Below are positions 10,044-23,410 of a stretch of DNA of 64,000 bases, piece after piece. The notes beneath the pieces are model-generated. The model worked only from the letters and a program-made list of their open reading frames with translations, ran no database searches and was not told where the DNA came from. Each line of letters opens with the position of its first letter. The first letter of the stretch is position 1. Made by a program: the position numbers and the translations under genes. Location: the NCBI GenBank assembly GCA_022829145.1, contig CM040742.1, positions 18,563,131 to 18,627,130 of the forward strand. Direction: 5' to 3'. The DNA comes from Albula goreensis. Taxonomy: Eukaryota > Chordata > Actinopteri > Albuliformes > Albulidae.

Positions 10044-13000
10044 TTAGTAGATGAAGAGGACTCTGGTCCGGGGGAGAGTAGAAAAGGAGTCGGCCATTTT
10101 GCGGACCTTGGCGTAGTTGATGAAGCCCCTGAGGAAGAGGAGGAACCCTGGAAGAACATAAAGAGCACAGAGATTCAGACCCAAAAAAATAAAATATTGA
10201 TTGCTAAAAATTATTATCAATATTTGGTTGGAACTGATGCAATTATTAGGAGGTTAAGTTCAAACTCAAGATGAACTAGAGACACTGCTTTTGCAGTTTG
10301 AACCACTGCCAACTGCACTGGTTTCAGCTATTACACAACTATATTTAAGTTTCCAGTTCCTGAAATGTGCTCATGGGCAGGCGGCATGGTCTCTGTCTGT
10401 CAAAGGGTACACACTGAGAGTAAATAATAAAGGCTATCAGTTCTAAAACGCCTTAAGAGAATTATAGCCTTCAAGACAAGAATAAGCTGAGTGTTCTTGC
10501 AATGTATGTGCCTTTAATACTGATACTGATAATCATGTAGTGAACATGTGATTTGGTTATACTCACCCAAAACCAAGAAGACCCACCACAGCCAGTACTG
10601 CCCATCAAAGTAACCAGGGAAATAGGTGGAGAACTGAAATTTAAAAAAAAAAAAAAAAATCACAACTAAAAATAAGCAGACATAGATGGCATAGAAGTAC
10701 CCAAACACACAAGCTGGAATGGATATCTCACGCCAGCTTACGGACCAGGTTTCATCCAAGCATATTCAAAAAACGGTAGAGAGCTACCAATCGCCACACA
10801 GCAGAGAGGCATTCTTTTGGTGAGGGGGTGAATCTTACCCGCACAATCAGGATCCACTTGATGAGGGACAGCCCAAAACCGGATATGGCGCCATAGCGTC
10901 CGGCGGCAGAGGTGGTCAGGCAGAAGGACAGGAAGAACCCAATCCAATTGAAGAGGAATGCCACTGATGAGAAAGAGAGGGAGACTGTTTTCTACCAGAG
11001 CCAGGCATTCCCTGCCACTGTGCTAAGCCACTTACATCCACTAGTAGGCTCTGTTACCCTCATAACCTGCTGCCTAAACTCATATCAGAAACAGGCCCAC
11101 ATTTCACAGCACTGGTAATCTATCAGATAAACAAATACATTCATTCTGTTATCATGATATAAGGCAAATGGTTTCTTCAAAGAGGCACATTATAATTGAA
11201 TAAATTACACACAGACAGATGGACCTATAGAGTCCTACTTAGTGAAAGTCCAAATTTCTACAAATACACCATTTGCTAAAAAATCTAGAATTTTTAAAAA
11301 AGCGATGTAAACAGCCAAACAGACATTGTGTTTAAATTAATGTAGGGGGAAAAAAAACTGGAACACATGTTCAACAATGTTAATTTGTAAGTGATTGGCA
11401 GAAACCAAAGCTAGCATACACTGGGGTGCCCAATTTCCAAGTCTGAGAACCACTGGCTTAATTAATTGTCCTAGCTATGCCTTCAGGCTATGTATAAAGC
11501 AAGGAAAAATATCAGGACCCTGCCAGCCGACAGACACACTAAATGCTATACAGCATATATAAGACTGTTCCAAGAACACCAATGAATTACATTAAGCCAA
11601 AGGGGTGTAAATCTGCCATTAGGCTAGGAGATCTAAAGGATAAATTCACATTTGATTGTTCTATTGGCATAGCAGCAAAAATAAGAGCATATCATTTGGG
11701 TGACATTTCTTTGACTACGAGTGAATGCAGTTTGGTTTTGGGTTTCCTAGTAACTGCTGCTTTAGCATGTGACTGCAGTGCTGACCTTCGGCCTATTGTT
11801 GGGAAGTTGCTATCCTAACATCTCTGAAAATATCTCAAGTCATGGGATAAACCATGTGTAGGTTGAGAGTGCAGTTAAAAAGTAATGTGAAACTTTTAGT
11901 AATATGCATTTATTTGTTTCAACAACCAAATATACCAGGCATTTTTGTTGACAGGCTATCGTTTGAAACAGACTTTAATTCAGTATGCCCTACTGAGAGA
12001 TGCCAATGCTGAACACTGTTCACTCTGGTCACACATTTATGGTAAAATATTCTGCATATTCAGCCACAAAATCACATCATACAACATCTTTATTAGCAGT
12101 GAATAGTGACAATATCATGGCAGTTTGATGCATATTTCAATAGCCTTGAAAGCTGTTCATAAACAGCAAACGAAGCATTTGTTTTGGAGACAGGTGTTAG
12201 TTTGTTAAATATTAAGTTCTTTTAGGCTATCATAAGAGAAAGACATGTTATTTGAGACTAGTCTTTTGCTGTCAGTGTAACAATAACTGTGTCAGATGTT
12301 GGAAAAGCAGGCCACAGCTTGGACTTCATAGGCCGAATATACACTTACTGAAGAAGGTCAACATGAAAATGCCATCATTCCCTATCCGCAGCTGATCGGC
12401 ATCTTCAAAGTCATCCCTTGCCACAAAGTCATCCTCCTGCAAAGAAACAGGAGAAACTTGGATGGCTCGATTGTTCCGTGACATACTATGTAGGATACCC
12501 TTATATGAGTCACACGTTCCTGACCATAAACAAATGATTACAACAGGAATGTACACATCCTCTTCTTCTGTTCCTCCATATCACATCTATATTTATGTCA
12601 AGCAGTGATAAGGCGGCCAGCGGGAGGGGCACCGTGTTCACCTGAAAAAGGCACGTAAACTGAATCCTCAAAGCTTTTCACTAAACAAGTTTAGGAAACG
12701 CAGAAGCACTACAAAAGAGATACACAAATGTGGAGGATAGAAGTGAATGTAAATACTGTGAAAGAAAAAGACACTGGTGCTCTCACTTCAGCTAAAAAGA
12801 GGATTTTTTTATCATTGCAGATCTGACAGAGATTCACAGAGAGAGGACTAACAGACGGGTTTTGGGAGGGATTCTACGGTGGTCTAAACTGCTTGGTCTG
12901 CAGGAGGGTAACAGTTTCACACCCACACGTCCACTCCTTTACTGTACCTCTATAGACCCGCGAGTTACATCATCAAAAGTGTCCAGTCGTTCCCTGTGCT

Positions 13001-16000
13001 GTGGGCAAGCAATGCATGGCAAAGAAACACAAACCAGTAAAGAAAATATATACTGTATGCTATAAAATGAGGCAATAAAACAGAACAATAATACAGGCAG
13101 AACACTTCCAGTGAGGAAAACCAAACTATGTGACTTGAGAAATCTACTGAGTTGGCAAGAAGACAGATTGAGGTCATAAGAGGGCTCAGCTGCTGAGTGA
13201 TTCATCGTGTCCATTAAGTTTTGTATCAAGTTAATCAAAAAAAAAAAAAAAAAAAAAAAAAGTGGGTCACAATGTATAGTTTTTAAGTTTAAAAGGCAAG
13301 CAGTAATGATCCAGTTTATTTTGCATTGAAAAGAACTGTAAGGATTTGCACTGAAACTTCCTTTGTGTCATGGCCTAAAAGACCTTTGAAGAACTAACAG
13401 GCTGAATATCAGAGCTCAAGACGGGTAGGACTTACTCGTCCAGTGACAAGAGGAATGGTGGCCTCAGCTTTGGATCTTTCAGCCTCATCATAAGAGGGCA
13501 GCGATGTGGCGACGTTGTACGAGGGAGGTTTAGGAAACCCTCCGTCCTCTTTGTAGTCAAAATAAGCTGTGGAAAAACCATAACTGCCTTAAAGAAACGG
13601 GCTTGACCAATTATAAAAAAAAAAACCTTACATACTCAAACTTCATGAACGCAAAGTTAAATCAGACAGAGCCACTGTGAAACATGCCATAAGGACAACA
13701 ATATCATATGCCACAATGGAGGTCTCCTATTCCTTGGTCAGTACGATTGGTCTCTGTGGATATGAAGTGTTGTGACCCTCCCTCGTTTCATGAGGCCTTA
13801 CCTGCATTGTCTGCTGCAATGCTGCTGTAAGGAGGGGGGGCATCGGCGGCAGCCTGGTCACCCTCTCCCGGCTCTTCCTCATTGGGCAGCTGGGAACAGA
13901 CAGGCACAAACAGTCAGCCCAGCAGTGACTTCCCCCAACCCCCCCTTACCCCATGTCATCTCCATGAACCAAGAGCACGGGTTTTCCACTCCCTGCTCGA
14001 GACTTAGAGAGCACATCCCATGGAAGGGAGCGCTGACTCAGTCACTGACAGGAGGGGTCATAAAATGCCAGATTACAAGAGGTAAAGCAGCACACAGAGG
14101 CTTAAGAGCAGACAGGGCAACTCCAACTTATTAGTTGATAGACATCCTTTTTGTGAAAGTGAAAAGCCTTTTTCTCTCTACCTTTTTCTCTGCTATCTTT
14201 TTAGCGATGATGAATAAATGTAATGCTTTCAAAAGAATTCACCATGCAGTGGCCTGAGCCCCATCCCCCGAGCCCCACCTGCACAGAGGCAGCTCTCAGC
14301 CTGGCACTGGCTTTCCTCGCTCCCTTTTATCCATGCTACTGCTGTTAGCAAGAGACAAAAGGCTCTCTTCTTCCAAACATATTGGTGGTGTCTGCAACAC
14401 CAGGACAAAGACCCCACACCAATTCTAAAGAATGCTGACTCGTAGCATAAGGTTTATACTGATTTGGGTATCTACTTCACTGATGCATCAGCTGCTGTGA
14501 TATGCTGGACAGTTAGAAAAACGCTGTTTTAATCAACGTTTACTGTAGCCCTGGGTAATACAGCCATATCTGTAATATTGAATGCTTTAGTGAAGTAACA
14601 ACTATACCCGCATGCAGTGTTGGGTTTCTTTTTCCTCTTTTTTTGCATACTTGATTGAGTAGCACACCCCCAAAACTTCTGAGGCTATATCAAATGCTGA
14701 GCTATTAGGTTTGGGGAAAATAGCATCTCTTGTTTTAACTCTTAACCCTTAGTGCTGAATCATTACCTATCAAACAGAAGCTGCAAGGGCCTGTTGCTGA
14801 TTCACTGTCATATCAATAGCCAACAGACACAAGTGATGTTTTTTGCCCACATTCCATAAGCACTTCACATAGCATCAAAAGTTTGGAGGTGTGTCACTGC
14901 ATCTTGCATGTTTGAAAAAAACAGAAGGAACACAATTAACACTGCTGTCATTGCAGTGTTAGTAAATTTTGGATATTAATAATATAGATATATCGCCCAG
15001 CACTCTGTTACTACGTGTAGACCGTTCCACCCAATGCACAATAGAGCTTCGTAGCATTCAAACCACAGGCCTCTGTTTACTAGCCTGTCCTTTTGTAAGC
15101 ACATCGGTTGAGTTAGCCCAGTGTTTACTGCTAGTCACGTGGCTTCTTTTATCTCACATGACACTTACAAACTGATATGAGGAAGGTTCTCTTGGATCGC
15201 CATTTTGCAACACAGGAAAAAATGACTCTACTTTATATGGGTTTTCCATTATTACGTAGACATGGAATAAATTACTTTTTAACAGACACATGATAGATCA
15301 AAAATATTTGAATGAAGCCAATGGATTCACGTTTACCTAGTTTTCTTCAAACTATACTTACTGATAGTTAAATAACTGATGGTGAATTGATTTTTCATCA
15401 TTGTGAATTATAAGGGTGCCAAGCAAAAAATAAACATTTAAAGATTTAATAAAAACAAATGTCTGCCATTAGTAAAACGCCTGATTATCGGAAATAAATT
15501 CTTACCATCTGAATCAATTCAGCTAGCAGAACCCCCTTTATATTATTGCTGAAAACTTTTAACAATACACCAGAAAAAGAGTCATTAGGAGATATTATTT
15601 TAAGCCCTGCATACTTTGAAAACCCCTCCATGTGCCACAGTACAGAGTGGAACATGAGTGTGCAGGGTGACTTTGAGAGGGTAAGAGATGCTCATTAATT
15701 TTCCATTCTCCAAACTAACACCAGGCTCCCAAGACCAGGTCCACTAACCTCTCCTTCTGTATACAATTACACATTTTAAACGGTCTATCCATAAATCTCT
15801 GAAAAATTCCTCCAAGCAGATAAGAGATAACAGACTCAATACTCTGCTACAATGCAAGGCTAAATCCAAAACAGGAAAAGTGGCCTCGAGTTCTGGAAGC
15901 AATCTTTTTTTTTTAAATGTTTGCAAAAAGAAACAATAATCTTAACACTTCTATAAGTATCGACTTTCTGAAAACCCATGGACAGCAAACAGTAATCACA

Positions 16001-17970
16001 TAAGAAAAAAAACAACTTCTCAACACAAAAAGCATAAATAAGTGAGGAATAACAACAAGGAAATAATGAAGTAACTACACAAACGCTGGACAACAAAACA
16101 TCTGAACTGCAACTGATTCATATATTTTACACTGTCAATTTTTTGCATTCTATGCAAATCATGAAACACCATACCCTCGTGGACTGTTATCAATCCAACT
16201 GTATTATTTGATATTAACTACTTAAACCTTGATACTTGTACACAAGACGCATGCAAGTGTCAATTACTGTTATGGCAATTATGTCAGAAACAAGTAGCAC
16301 GCATTTGGGATTTCGGATACAAATGTTTATAGTGTTTATGCAATTCTAGTTTTGCCAAAAATAACATGTGCCCAAAGCCACTAATGATCATAAACGAGAT
16401 GGCACGGGTATTCTCCATCTGCCAAGCACGGACACGCATTGGGGGACATATGGAAGAATCAAACGATTACCGGCGCACCCAGAAAATAATAACATTGTCT
16501 GGTTGATCCTGGGAAGCTTCCTCAATACGTTTTGCTGCAGAATCTGGACAAAGCGTAGCAACAGGTCAGGAGATAGTACCCTAGTGTCCAATACTACTCA
16601 TTGAACACAATAAGTACACGCTGAGTGCCTAGATTAACACCCGATTCTTACTACTTTTTCTGCTCAACTCAAATTGCCCTCGAAGGCCCCAGTGTGACGA
16701 TTATTACGGGTCGTCTCTTCATACCTCCTCACATCGTATTGCAAATGTTTTTTTAAAAAAACTGGTAATAATGAACACATCTATCTGCAAGAATTGTTTG
16801 TTTCTAGGAGAGGCGAAATGATTGACACTGCAAAGAAGTTGTATTTTTCATTCGAAACGAGGGCTAAAAGCTAGGTAACGAATGAGCCGCCACCCGCTAC
16901 CTGCCGCTGAGCAAAATAACAAATTGCTAAGTCTTTTCCAGCCAATCCATCCCGCAAAGTTAGCACAAACCCCTCCACGTTAGCAACACGGGGTGTTATT
17001 CAATGTATATCTTAGAGACAATGTAAATTCCAGACTGCCATAGGTATCTACTCATGTCAAACAAGAAATAGCGACATCGCTACATTCTAGATGGCTATTT
17101 AGGTTAACCAGCTAGGATACTGCTACATGACAAACTGTAGCTAGCTAAAATGGTCGTTCTTGCGTAACATCCAGGCTAACAGCTAGCTGGCATTTCTAAC
17201 GATAGATATCTATCGCTAGCTAACTTAATCACCAAGCTACTGAGCTACATGAACCTTTACAACCCTCTTCAGTCAATCACACTATTTGCACAGAAACTAT
17301 TTTCTATCGACATTTGATTGAAAATATGGAAAGTCTAGTAAAAATTATATAGAAGTAGTTGCTGTTGGTAATGGTAATCGTTAGCAAAACTATGTTACGT
17401 TGAACTCAGCTAGTGATGGCTAATTTCAGCAAAGTCGTAGCGCCGTGTTCTTTGAAACGACGTCAACGAAATGAAGTTGGCTGACAAGGAAAATGTCTGA
17501 TCATTGAGAGCGACGGCCTGTGTGCTACCGTCAGTATACCCAAGATAACGTTACTTAGCAAAGATTTGATGATCTAACACAATCATAATAACAATGAGCC
17601 TATTTTGTTAATGTTAAGCAAAATTATCAATCTGACGCCAGGATACCAATAAATAGTTTGAGCTCATTCATTGTCCCCTAAACTGGGTTTTTATTTAATG
17701 AATAAATGTGCCGTCTTTACGCCATAAAACTGTTTAACCCCATTTAACTATTGTATACAAGCAAGTATTCCATCCCTCTTACCAAAAAAATGCTATATAC
17801 CTCGCTAACTTTAAGCAGTCAAAACAATGAGGCCTGCATTTCCATATAGTCCCCGCGGTTTCCTATTAACACTCGCCGTCACATCGAAGGGCGGATAAGC
17901 CTTTGCTAGCGACCTCTCGATGGCAACAAACTTCACTTACCTGCTGGTATCTACTGCTTTGTTCTGCCAT
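10044..17970 (-). CDS. ndfip1: NEDD4 family-interacting protein 1
   Basis: Ortholog of NDFIP1, a Golgi/endosome membrane adaptor that recruits and activates NEDD4-family HECT ubiquitin ligases. Coding exons in transcript order: 17941-17970, 13802-13889, 13436-13566, 12349-12436, 10839-10963, 10567-10633, 10044-10147. Together they give 210 codons (human about 221) with consistent phases and GT-AG junctions. Three PY motifs that bind WW domains are present: PPPY at residues 28-31, PPSY at 53-56 and LPSY at 62-65. An acidic linker (EDDFVARDDFEDAD) precedes three membrane segments at about 104-131, 136-153 and 166-187. The C-terminus is RTRVLFIY, as in the mammalian protein. The start follows a short first exon (MAEQSSRYQQ), and the human N-terminus differs before SRYQQ. 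Intron 1 is 4 kb. An optional in-frame exon at 12948-12998 is listed separately. Confidence 0.97.
12948..12998 (-). other. ndfip1: Candidate in-frame cassette exon of ndfip1
   Basis: A 51-bp segment between coding exons 3 and 4. It is preceded by a pyrimidine-rich tract ending CCCACAG and followed by GAG|GTACAGT. Both neighbouring exons meet at phase 0, and this segment is 17 complete codons with no stop, HRERLDTFDDVTRGSIE. Inclusion would lengthen the acidic linker between the PY motifs and the first membrane segment. I know of no matching exon in human NDFIP1. The donor is weak after +4, so it could be a chance open segment. Confidence 0.35.
13237..13261. repeat. Poly(A) homopolymer
   Basis: 25 consecutive A residues in an ndfip1 intron. 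No clear SINE body was recognised upstream of it. Confidence 0.9.
17050..17560. promoter_or_regulatory. GCTAGC/GCTAAC word cluster near ndfip1 promoter
   Basis: The 5' part of ndfip1 intron 1 is dense in TAGCTAGCTA, GCTAACAGCTAGCTGG and ATCTATCGCTAGCTAAC words. The same vocabulary recurs beside the rnf14, hspa4, zcchc10 and presumed aff4 promoters. No single known transcription factor site explains it. Confidence 0.5.
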
Positions 17971-18130
17971 TCTGAAGTGGGCGACAAAACCTTTTAACCC
18001 ACGACCAGAAACAAAGTAATACAATAAATTAAGTTTTTAAGATATTGTGCGTACAATGAATATACAGCAAACCAGCTTATTTTAAACTCCACGGGACGAT
18101 TTTCCTCCCGTCCCTCCCCTGCTCTCGATA
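17971..18130 (-). promoter_or_regulatory. ndfip1: ndfip1 5' UTR and promoter region
   Basis: Lies directly upstream of the start codon on the minus strand. It becomes GC-richer with runs such as CGTCCCTCCCCTGCTCTCG (plus strand) and lacks an evident TATA box, consistent with a housekeeping-type promoter. The exact start site cannot be read from sequence. Confidence 0.45.
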
Positions 18131-18543
18131 TCTGTATGACGGCAACAATCAAAACAAGCTTGAACTCTGCTGCCCCTGTTGACCAAACTGAAGTTCTGCA
18201 GGCCCAGATAATTTTTCCTCTGAAGGACTTTAATGAAAAAACTTAAATAATGTGGTTTTTAGCGTAAAGACGGAAAACTGTATGACACCAAATTACTTTC
18301 TTCATCGCTCAAAATATGCTGTGATGTCACACGTGCCCATAACAGCAATGTGATAATAGTGTGGTAGTAGGAAAGATAACAATAACATTGCAAACTTGCA
18401 ATAATAAACAATAGATGCAATTTTAAAGAAGGTGCATAACTGTAGTGCGGTATAAGCCAGAAAGCCTGAAACACGCTGTGTTGAATGTACTGTAAATAAA
18501 GCAACGGTGCAAGAGGAATGTTTACACAGTCTGACTCGTAAGG
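18131..18543. other. Short intergenic gap between ndfip1 and the endoribonuclease gene
   Basis: About 400 bp of AT-rich DNA between the ndfip1 promoter and the polyadenylation signals of the upstream, same-strand gene. Nothing else recognised. Confidence 0.5.
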
Positions 18544-18560
18544 TTTATTGTGTTTTTATT
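18544..18560 (-). terminator. Polyadenylation signals of the endoribonuclease gene
   Basis: Read on the minus strand, two AATAAA hexamers lie at 18555-18560 and 18544-18549, about 75-90 bp after the stop codon at 18632. This implies a very short 3' UTR. Confidence 0.7.
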
Positions 18561-18631
18561 GAAAATAAAAAGACAAAAACAGTACTTTCTGACGCATGGC
18601 CGTGAATGTGTTTTGCAAAGGCCATGTCCGT

Positions 18632-20097
18632 TCAGTTGGTCTGATATTTTACGAGAACAGGGTAGGTGGTGCCTATGTGCTTCTGGTTGTAGTGATGGCA
18701 GACAATCTCCACTTCGTAGAGGCTGAAGGACACTTTAACACGCTCGTTTGGGGAGGTCAGAAAACACAGGGTGTAAAGCGCGAACTCGAACTCCGGACTG
18801 ACTCCGATGAAGATACTGCCTTTCGGTTTGATGCCGTTCTTCCAGCTGAACTGCAGAGCCAGGATGTGTTTTTCCTCATCAGGCTGTTTTAACAGGAAAA
18901 GAGACACTGAATTTATGCCACTGTTCCCTGAGGAATCTCACTTTAAAGATGAAACGAGAATGTTTTAATAAGACTAAATACTGTTTAGGGTTGACATAGG
19001 TGCACGATGCGTAGAACAGTGGTCTGGAGAGCTGATAGTGTGGTAGTTTTTGTTGTTACTCAATACAAAATTGATCGATCACAGTAATAAATGGTGTAAT
19101 TAAACACTTCCTCAGCTGTTGCAGAATCTAAGTTGATAACAAAAACCAGAGAACCCTGCAGCTGTCCAGAACTCTGCTGTCTGGGTTACAAGTAATCAGG
19201 TGAATCACTCAAATCGTGTATATTCATCATTTGATACAGCCTAGAGGTTTTCCACAGCATGGTTCACCATGTTTACTGTGACTGTCCAAGTAAACAAAGC
19301 AGGAAGCCTGACTCCCAGCAGACTTGAGATTAACAGTAAACACTTGCAATTTCTATGCTTGCTTTTTACTAATGCATTCTTTAATACGGTTGCAACAAAA
19401 TATAAATATTACATTTATAATGTAAATATAACAAAATAAGAAATAAATATTTCTGGTCCTTCCTACATTTCATTCAAAAATTCAAAAAAGTTTTTTCCAA
19501 ATTCATTTCTGTATGAAGAGAAAAAAAGTCTTTGGTGCACAATGAGACTTTCCACTAGAATTTAAAATTACAGGTTTGGTTCAGAGAACAAATTGTTTTT
19601 ATTTCTGACCCGCCAGGTCTGTTGGCTCCTTACTTGGGGAGAGTTTGCATTCACACTATAACCCTTGTAGTCAATGTGTCCCAGCTTCTCTTGCAGGTAC
19701 AGCTGGATCCAGTTGTGGAAGCCAATGACAGTCCTACCACCTCGTGTTTCTCCAACAAACACATGCTCAAACCCTGAGGAGTCTGGTCTGAAAGATATGG
19801 ATTGGGATTGTGAGGAAAAATTAATTGTTGACATCACTGAAGTCAAGGATTGTGTAGCACAACCTAAAGAGCACCCAGTCTTTCCTCCCCTTATCAGTTA
19901 ATATCCATTTATGTCCTGTTATGACACTGTTGTGACAGCTTCACATGGATCATGAAGAATAAGGTTCTGCTGATATAAATTAGTAGAAATGGCTTTTGAG
20001 TGCCATATAGTATTCAAGAGGATGACACTTCTGACTTATCTGAAGAGTTGAACAAGTCTGAACCTAGCATGTGGCTAAGCTTTTGTATGTGTGTGTG

Positions 20098-20191
<94 letters not shown>

Positions 20192-21953
20192 CAGAGCATT
20201 ACAGTTAATGCAACAAAATGGTAACTATGCCAGCTTTAAGCAGTTCACTTATAGTTTATGTGTCCTGTTATTTATAAGCATGCCAAGCTCATGCTTCTCC
20301 TTCATAACCCTTGTACAAACATTGCCGTTCAAAGGGGTAAACCCATCCATTTTTTTGGAATGCAAATATTTTACAACCTAATCATTTAAATTAACTGAAA
20401 GCTGGTTTAAAGATAGGCTGAAGATGTGGATGAAGGAAGTGATTCCAAATGAAAAGCACTTCTTTGAAAATCTCCACTGCCTCCTGTCCCTAGGCAGTGA
20501 AATGAGTGCCTTGGGATATCGCAAGATGTGACCATCCGAGTTCTAAGACTATGCTATATGCAACTAACCTCAGACTGTAAATGGCAAAATATTAGCTTAA
20601 CTAATACATTTTGTGTTTGTAAATCTTATATATTCTGAGAACTGGACCTCCTGCACCTCAGAGACGGAATTAACATCACTCAGTCAATTGAGGCCAAAAT
20701 GTAATTATACCACAGGCAACACACAGTACAGTATCAAAGCATAAAATTACACTCATGGTCTAAAAACATCTAAATTATATGCAACATATCTATATTAAAC
20801 AAATTTATTATATATGCTTCCAGGGGATGGCTCAAGTTAAATGAATGTGGATTTGGCTTACCTGCTAGACCCTCGTCTGGCATATAGCTCAAACCAGATG
20901 CGATAGAGCTGCTGTTTGAAATCCTTAGTGTCTTTGGGAGAGAGTTGTTTCTCTACCAGGTACTTGTGAGCAATCTAGGAAAAAAAAACAGACAAGATAG
21001 TATTTCAAACCACGGCTGGTTCACACCAAACCACACAGATTCCATTTCGCCCATGATTTGTTCATTTTGAATTTCTTTCATTCCTTCAGCTAGTAATGAT
21101 CACTGGTCAGCTGCTCACTACCTTCATGGTTGGTGTTTGTATGATGGAATCCAGGAATTTGTGGTTTTCTGCTATTTCCTCTGGAGTCACAACCTCAGGT
21201 TCTCCCGTATCGCTCTCATAGTTATCGAGGAGGGATATGAAGGCTGGAAGGGGAACTTCAGTTTAGTTAACAGTTCTGTGGAAGAACACAGTCTTGAACA
21301 ACCAAAGCACAGCAGATTACAATAATTTTCTCTCATGTGTGGAGCCTACCCAAGAAGGTCTCCTTTTTGAAAATATTTTCATCCACAAATATGAAAAGAG
21401 GAGAAGCAGCTCTGTCGTTGCCATCATTGACAGACATCGTGTCCCCAGCTTTTCCCTGTCAAAAAAAAAAATGGAAGAGGGGCTGCAGTGTTGTCCAAAG
21501 TAAATATCAGATTAAAACAGTTTAATAACATAATTCATTTAAGTATCTCTCCACTTAAATTAATTTAAGTGGGGCTTTTTCAAACTCCATGGCAATACAA
21601 AAGTTCATCTTCAGCTCCAAAAGGTGTCAAGACATTCACACGAATGGTGATGCTCACTCTTGGGGAAGGGGGATTTTAAAAGTTATGATGAATGACTCTG
21701 TAGGTGCATGATACAAAAGATCTTCAAGGGCTGTGAATGCAGGCAGTAATTGAATAGTAAACCTGAGAACTGAAGAGAGCGTTGAAGTCTGAAATCCAGA
21801 CACAACTGATGGTTGAATACCCTGCCTCCAGTCCTGACTGAAATGTAGTACCTGTAGAGAAATCCGGTAGTCCTTCCCTGGTTTCAGTCGATTCACATCA
21901 TTGTCCCACAGTTCCTGCACCATCGCCGATAACTCACGGTCACTCTCATTCAT
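18632..21953 (-). CDS. endou: Poly(U)-specific endoribonuclease (XendoU/EndoU family)
   Basis: EndoU-family RNase that cleaves at uridylates in RNA, leaving cyclic-phosphate ends. Coding exons: 21852-21953, 21350-21455, 21122-21243, 20862-20974, 19634-19787, 18632-18883; phases join to 282 codons. The catalytic set of Xenopus XendoU is present with the same spacing: His156 in FEHVFVGE, His172 in GFHNW 16 residues later, and Lys218 in GIKPKGS 46 residues after that. The accessory Glu155 and Glu161 are also present. The [14 protein letters not shown] block near the C-terminus is typical of the family. The start is supported by an in-frame TGA 14 codons upstream. No signal peptide precedes the catalytic domain, so this is a cytoplasmic/nuclear single-domain form, unlike the secreted somatomedin-B-containing mammalian ENDOU. 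Paralog letter (a, b or c) not determined. Confidence 0.95.
20101..20189. repeat. (TA)n microsatellite
   Basis: About 45 TA units in an intron of the endoribonuclease gene. The Ile/Tyr frames across it are artefacts. Confidence 0.97.
21551..21572. repeat. 22-bp perfect palindrome
   Basis: CCACTTAAATT followed directly by its exact reverse complement. It lies in an intron of the endoribonuclease gene. No flanking transposon is recognised. Confidence 0.8.
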
Positions 21954-23215
21954 GATGTGTCCACGTGTGTCCTTGCGTAGGCCACAGGCTGTTGTGGTTC
22001 AGTGAATTTCCTCTGCTGCAAAGAAATAACATAATCTTTTATTGTGCCTGTCTGCCATGTTATTGAAGTGATTCACATGAGAACTCCAACACTTTCATGA
22101 GTGGTGCTAATAAATCTGAAATAAATTCTAAATGTTTTAGAACCCTGTATATGATTCATTCATATTTTGTGGTCACACATAATAGTGCTGGAATGGAAAA
22201 TTAAGTGTGTATAAAAATTAAGTGTGTATAAATAAAGAGTGATTGTTCATACTGTACATAATGCCAATGTTATTTCAGAGGGAATGTTCTTATAAAACCA
22301 GGACATATAAATGGGTTTTAACTTGAGAATTGTGTGTTGGCCAAACTCACAGCTGTACATTTAAAATTGGTCATTGATCAGGTGCGTTCTGGTCATCAGC
22401 TTGATAACTGTATGCCTTACTAATACTTACCATATCTAAGACATACTCTGAACTGCCAGGTATTAATGTTTCAAGCAATCTCTAAAAAGGTTGTGCTAAA
22501 CTGTTAATGTTGGTGTATTAAAATAGCAAAGCAGCCAAATTTCTTACATACAGATGAGTCAATAGCTCACCTACATTTAAATAAGAAAAGAGTGGAGAGC
22601 AGAATGATCATGATTTAACTCAAATAATAACCCCACAGTAGTCATAAAATCCTTGAAGCCTGACCATTGTATTGTAAGTGCACAGGCTTTAAGCAAAAAT
22701 CCTTCATGTCATTATAAAAGTGGTATTTTCTCATTCTATACTCACTGTGACATCGCTATCATATACACTGACCTTATCTTCTTGATTTTCCTTCTTCCTT
22801 TGTCTTGTTTTTTTTTTTTGTTTTATCTTTCTGTCAGTTTCCAGCTGCAGTTGAATGTGTTGGTGGAGCTGTTGGGAGTAGAGGTGGCCTGTTTGAAACA
22901 TGTACCTTTATTAGCGTAGTAACACACGGTTGTGATAAAGACACGGGGGCGCTCCTACACCACGAGGCCGAACAGAAACCATTTTAAAGGGTTATCCCGT
23001 GTCAGCAACTCTAGCCAAAGGGATTAAACTGCGTGTAGTGCTTTTTAAATCTCTTGCTACAACACGGACACGGTCTTTGTTTCTTTAGTACGGTATTGTT
23101 CGTTTCTGTCTCTGTGCTCGGCCTCCACTGCCCCGCCCCCTGCCCTCACCCCTGCCCACCCATTCTAGGGGGTAAGTGTCAATCATGACAAAGTCATTGA
23201 AAAGGCCCACTTCTC
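21954..23215 (-). other. 5' region of the endoribonuclease gene
   Basis: The first coding exon extends upstream as 5' UTR to a splice acceptor near 22015 (minus-strand TTTCTTTGCAG). At least one noncoding exon must therefore lie upstream, but it could not be placed. A GC-richer patch at about 22940-23160 contains CCCCGCCCC and CACGGGGGCGCTC and is the best promoter candidate. Unlike the other promoters in the window it lacks the GCTAGC/GCTAAC word cluster. Confidence 0.4.
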
Positions 23216-23217
23216 TC

Positions 23218-23410
23218 ATCCTGATGTTTTTCAGCTGCACATCACATCCTGTGGTTTAAGCATGATGTGGCACAATGATCCAAGTCTGAAAAGTAGGAGT
23301 TTTTGGTCAGAAAAGTCTATTTTTTACTTCCTCAGAAAACAATCTTTCATGTGTCCTCACATATACTTTTGCATTATGGATGAGATGTACTTCAGTCCTG
23401 GTTCTATAAA
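23218..23410 (+). repeat. Dispersed repeat family, copy 2
   Basis: Shares CCTGATGTTT, CACATCACATCCTGT, GGCACAATGATCCAAGTCTG and GGATGAGATGTACTT with the copies at 2180 and 33830, in the same order and orientation. Confidence 0.5.
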
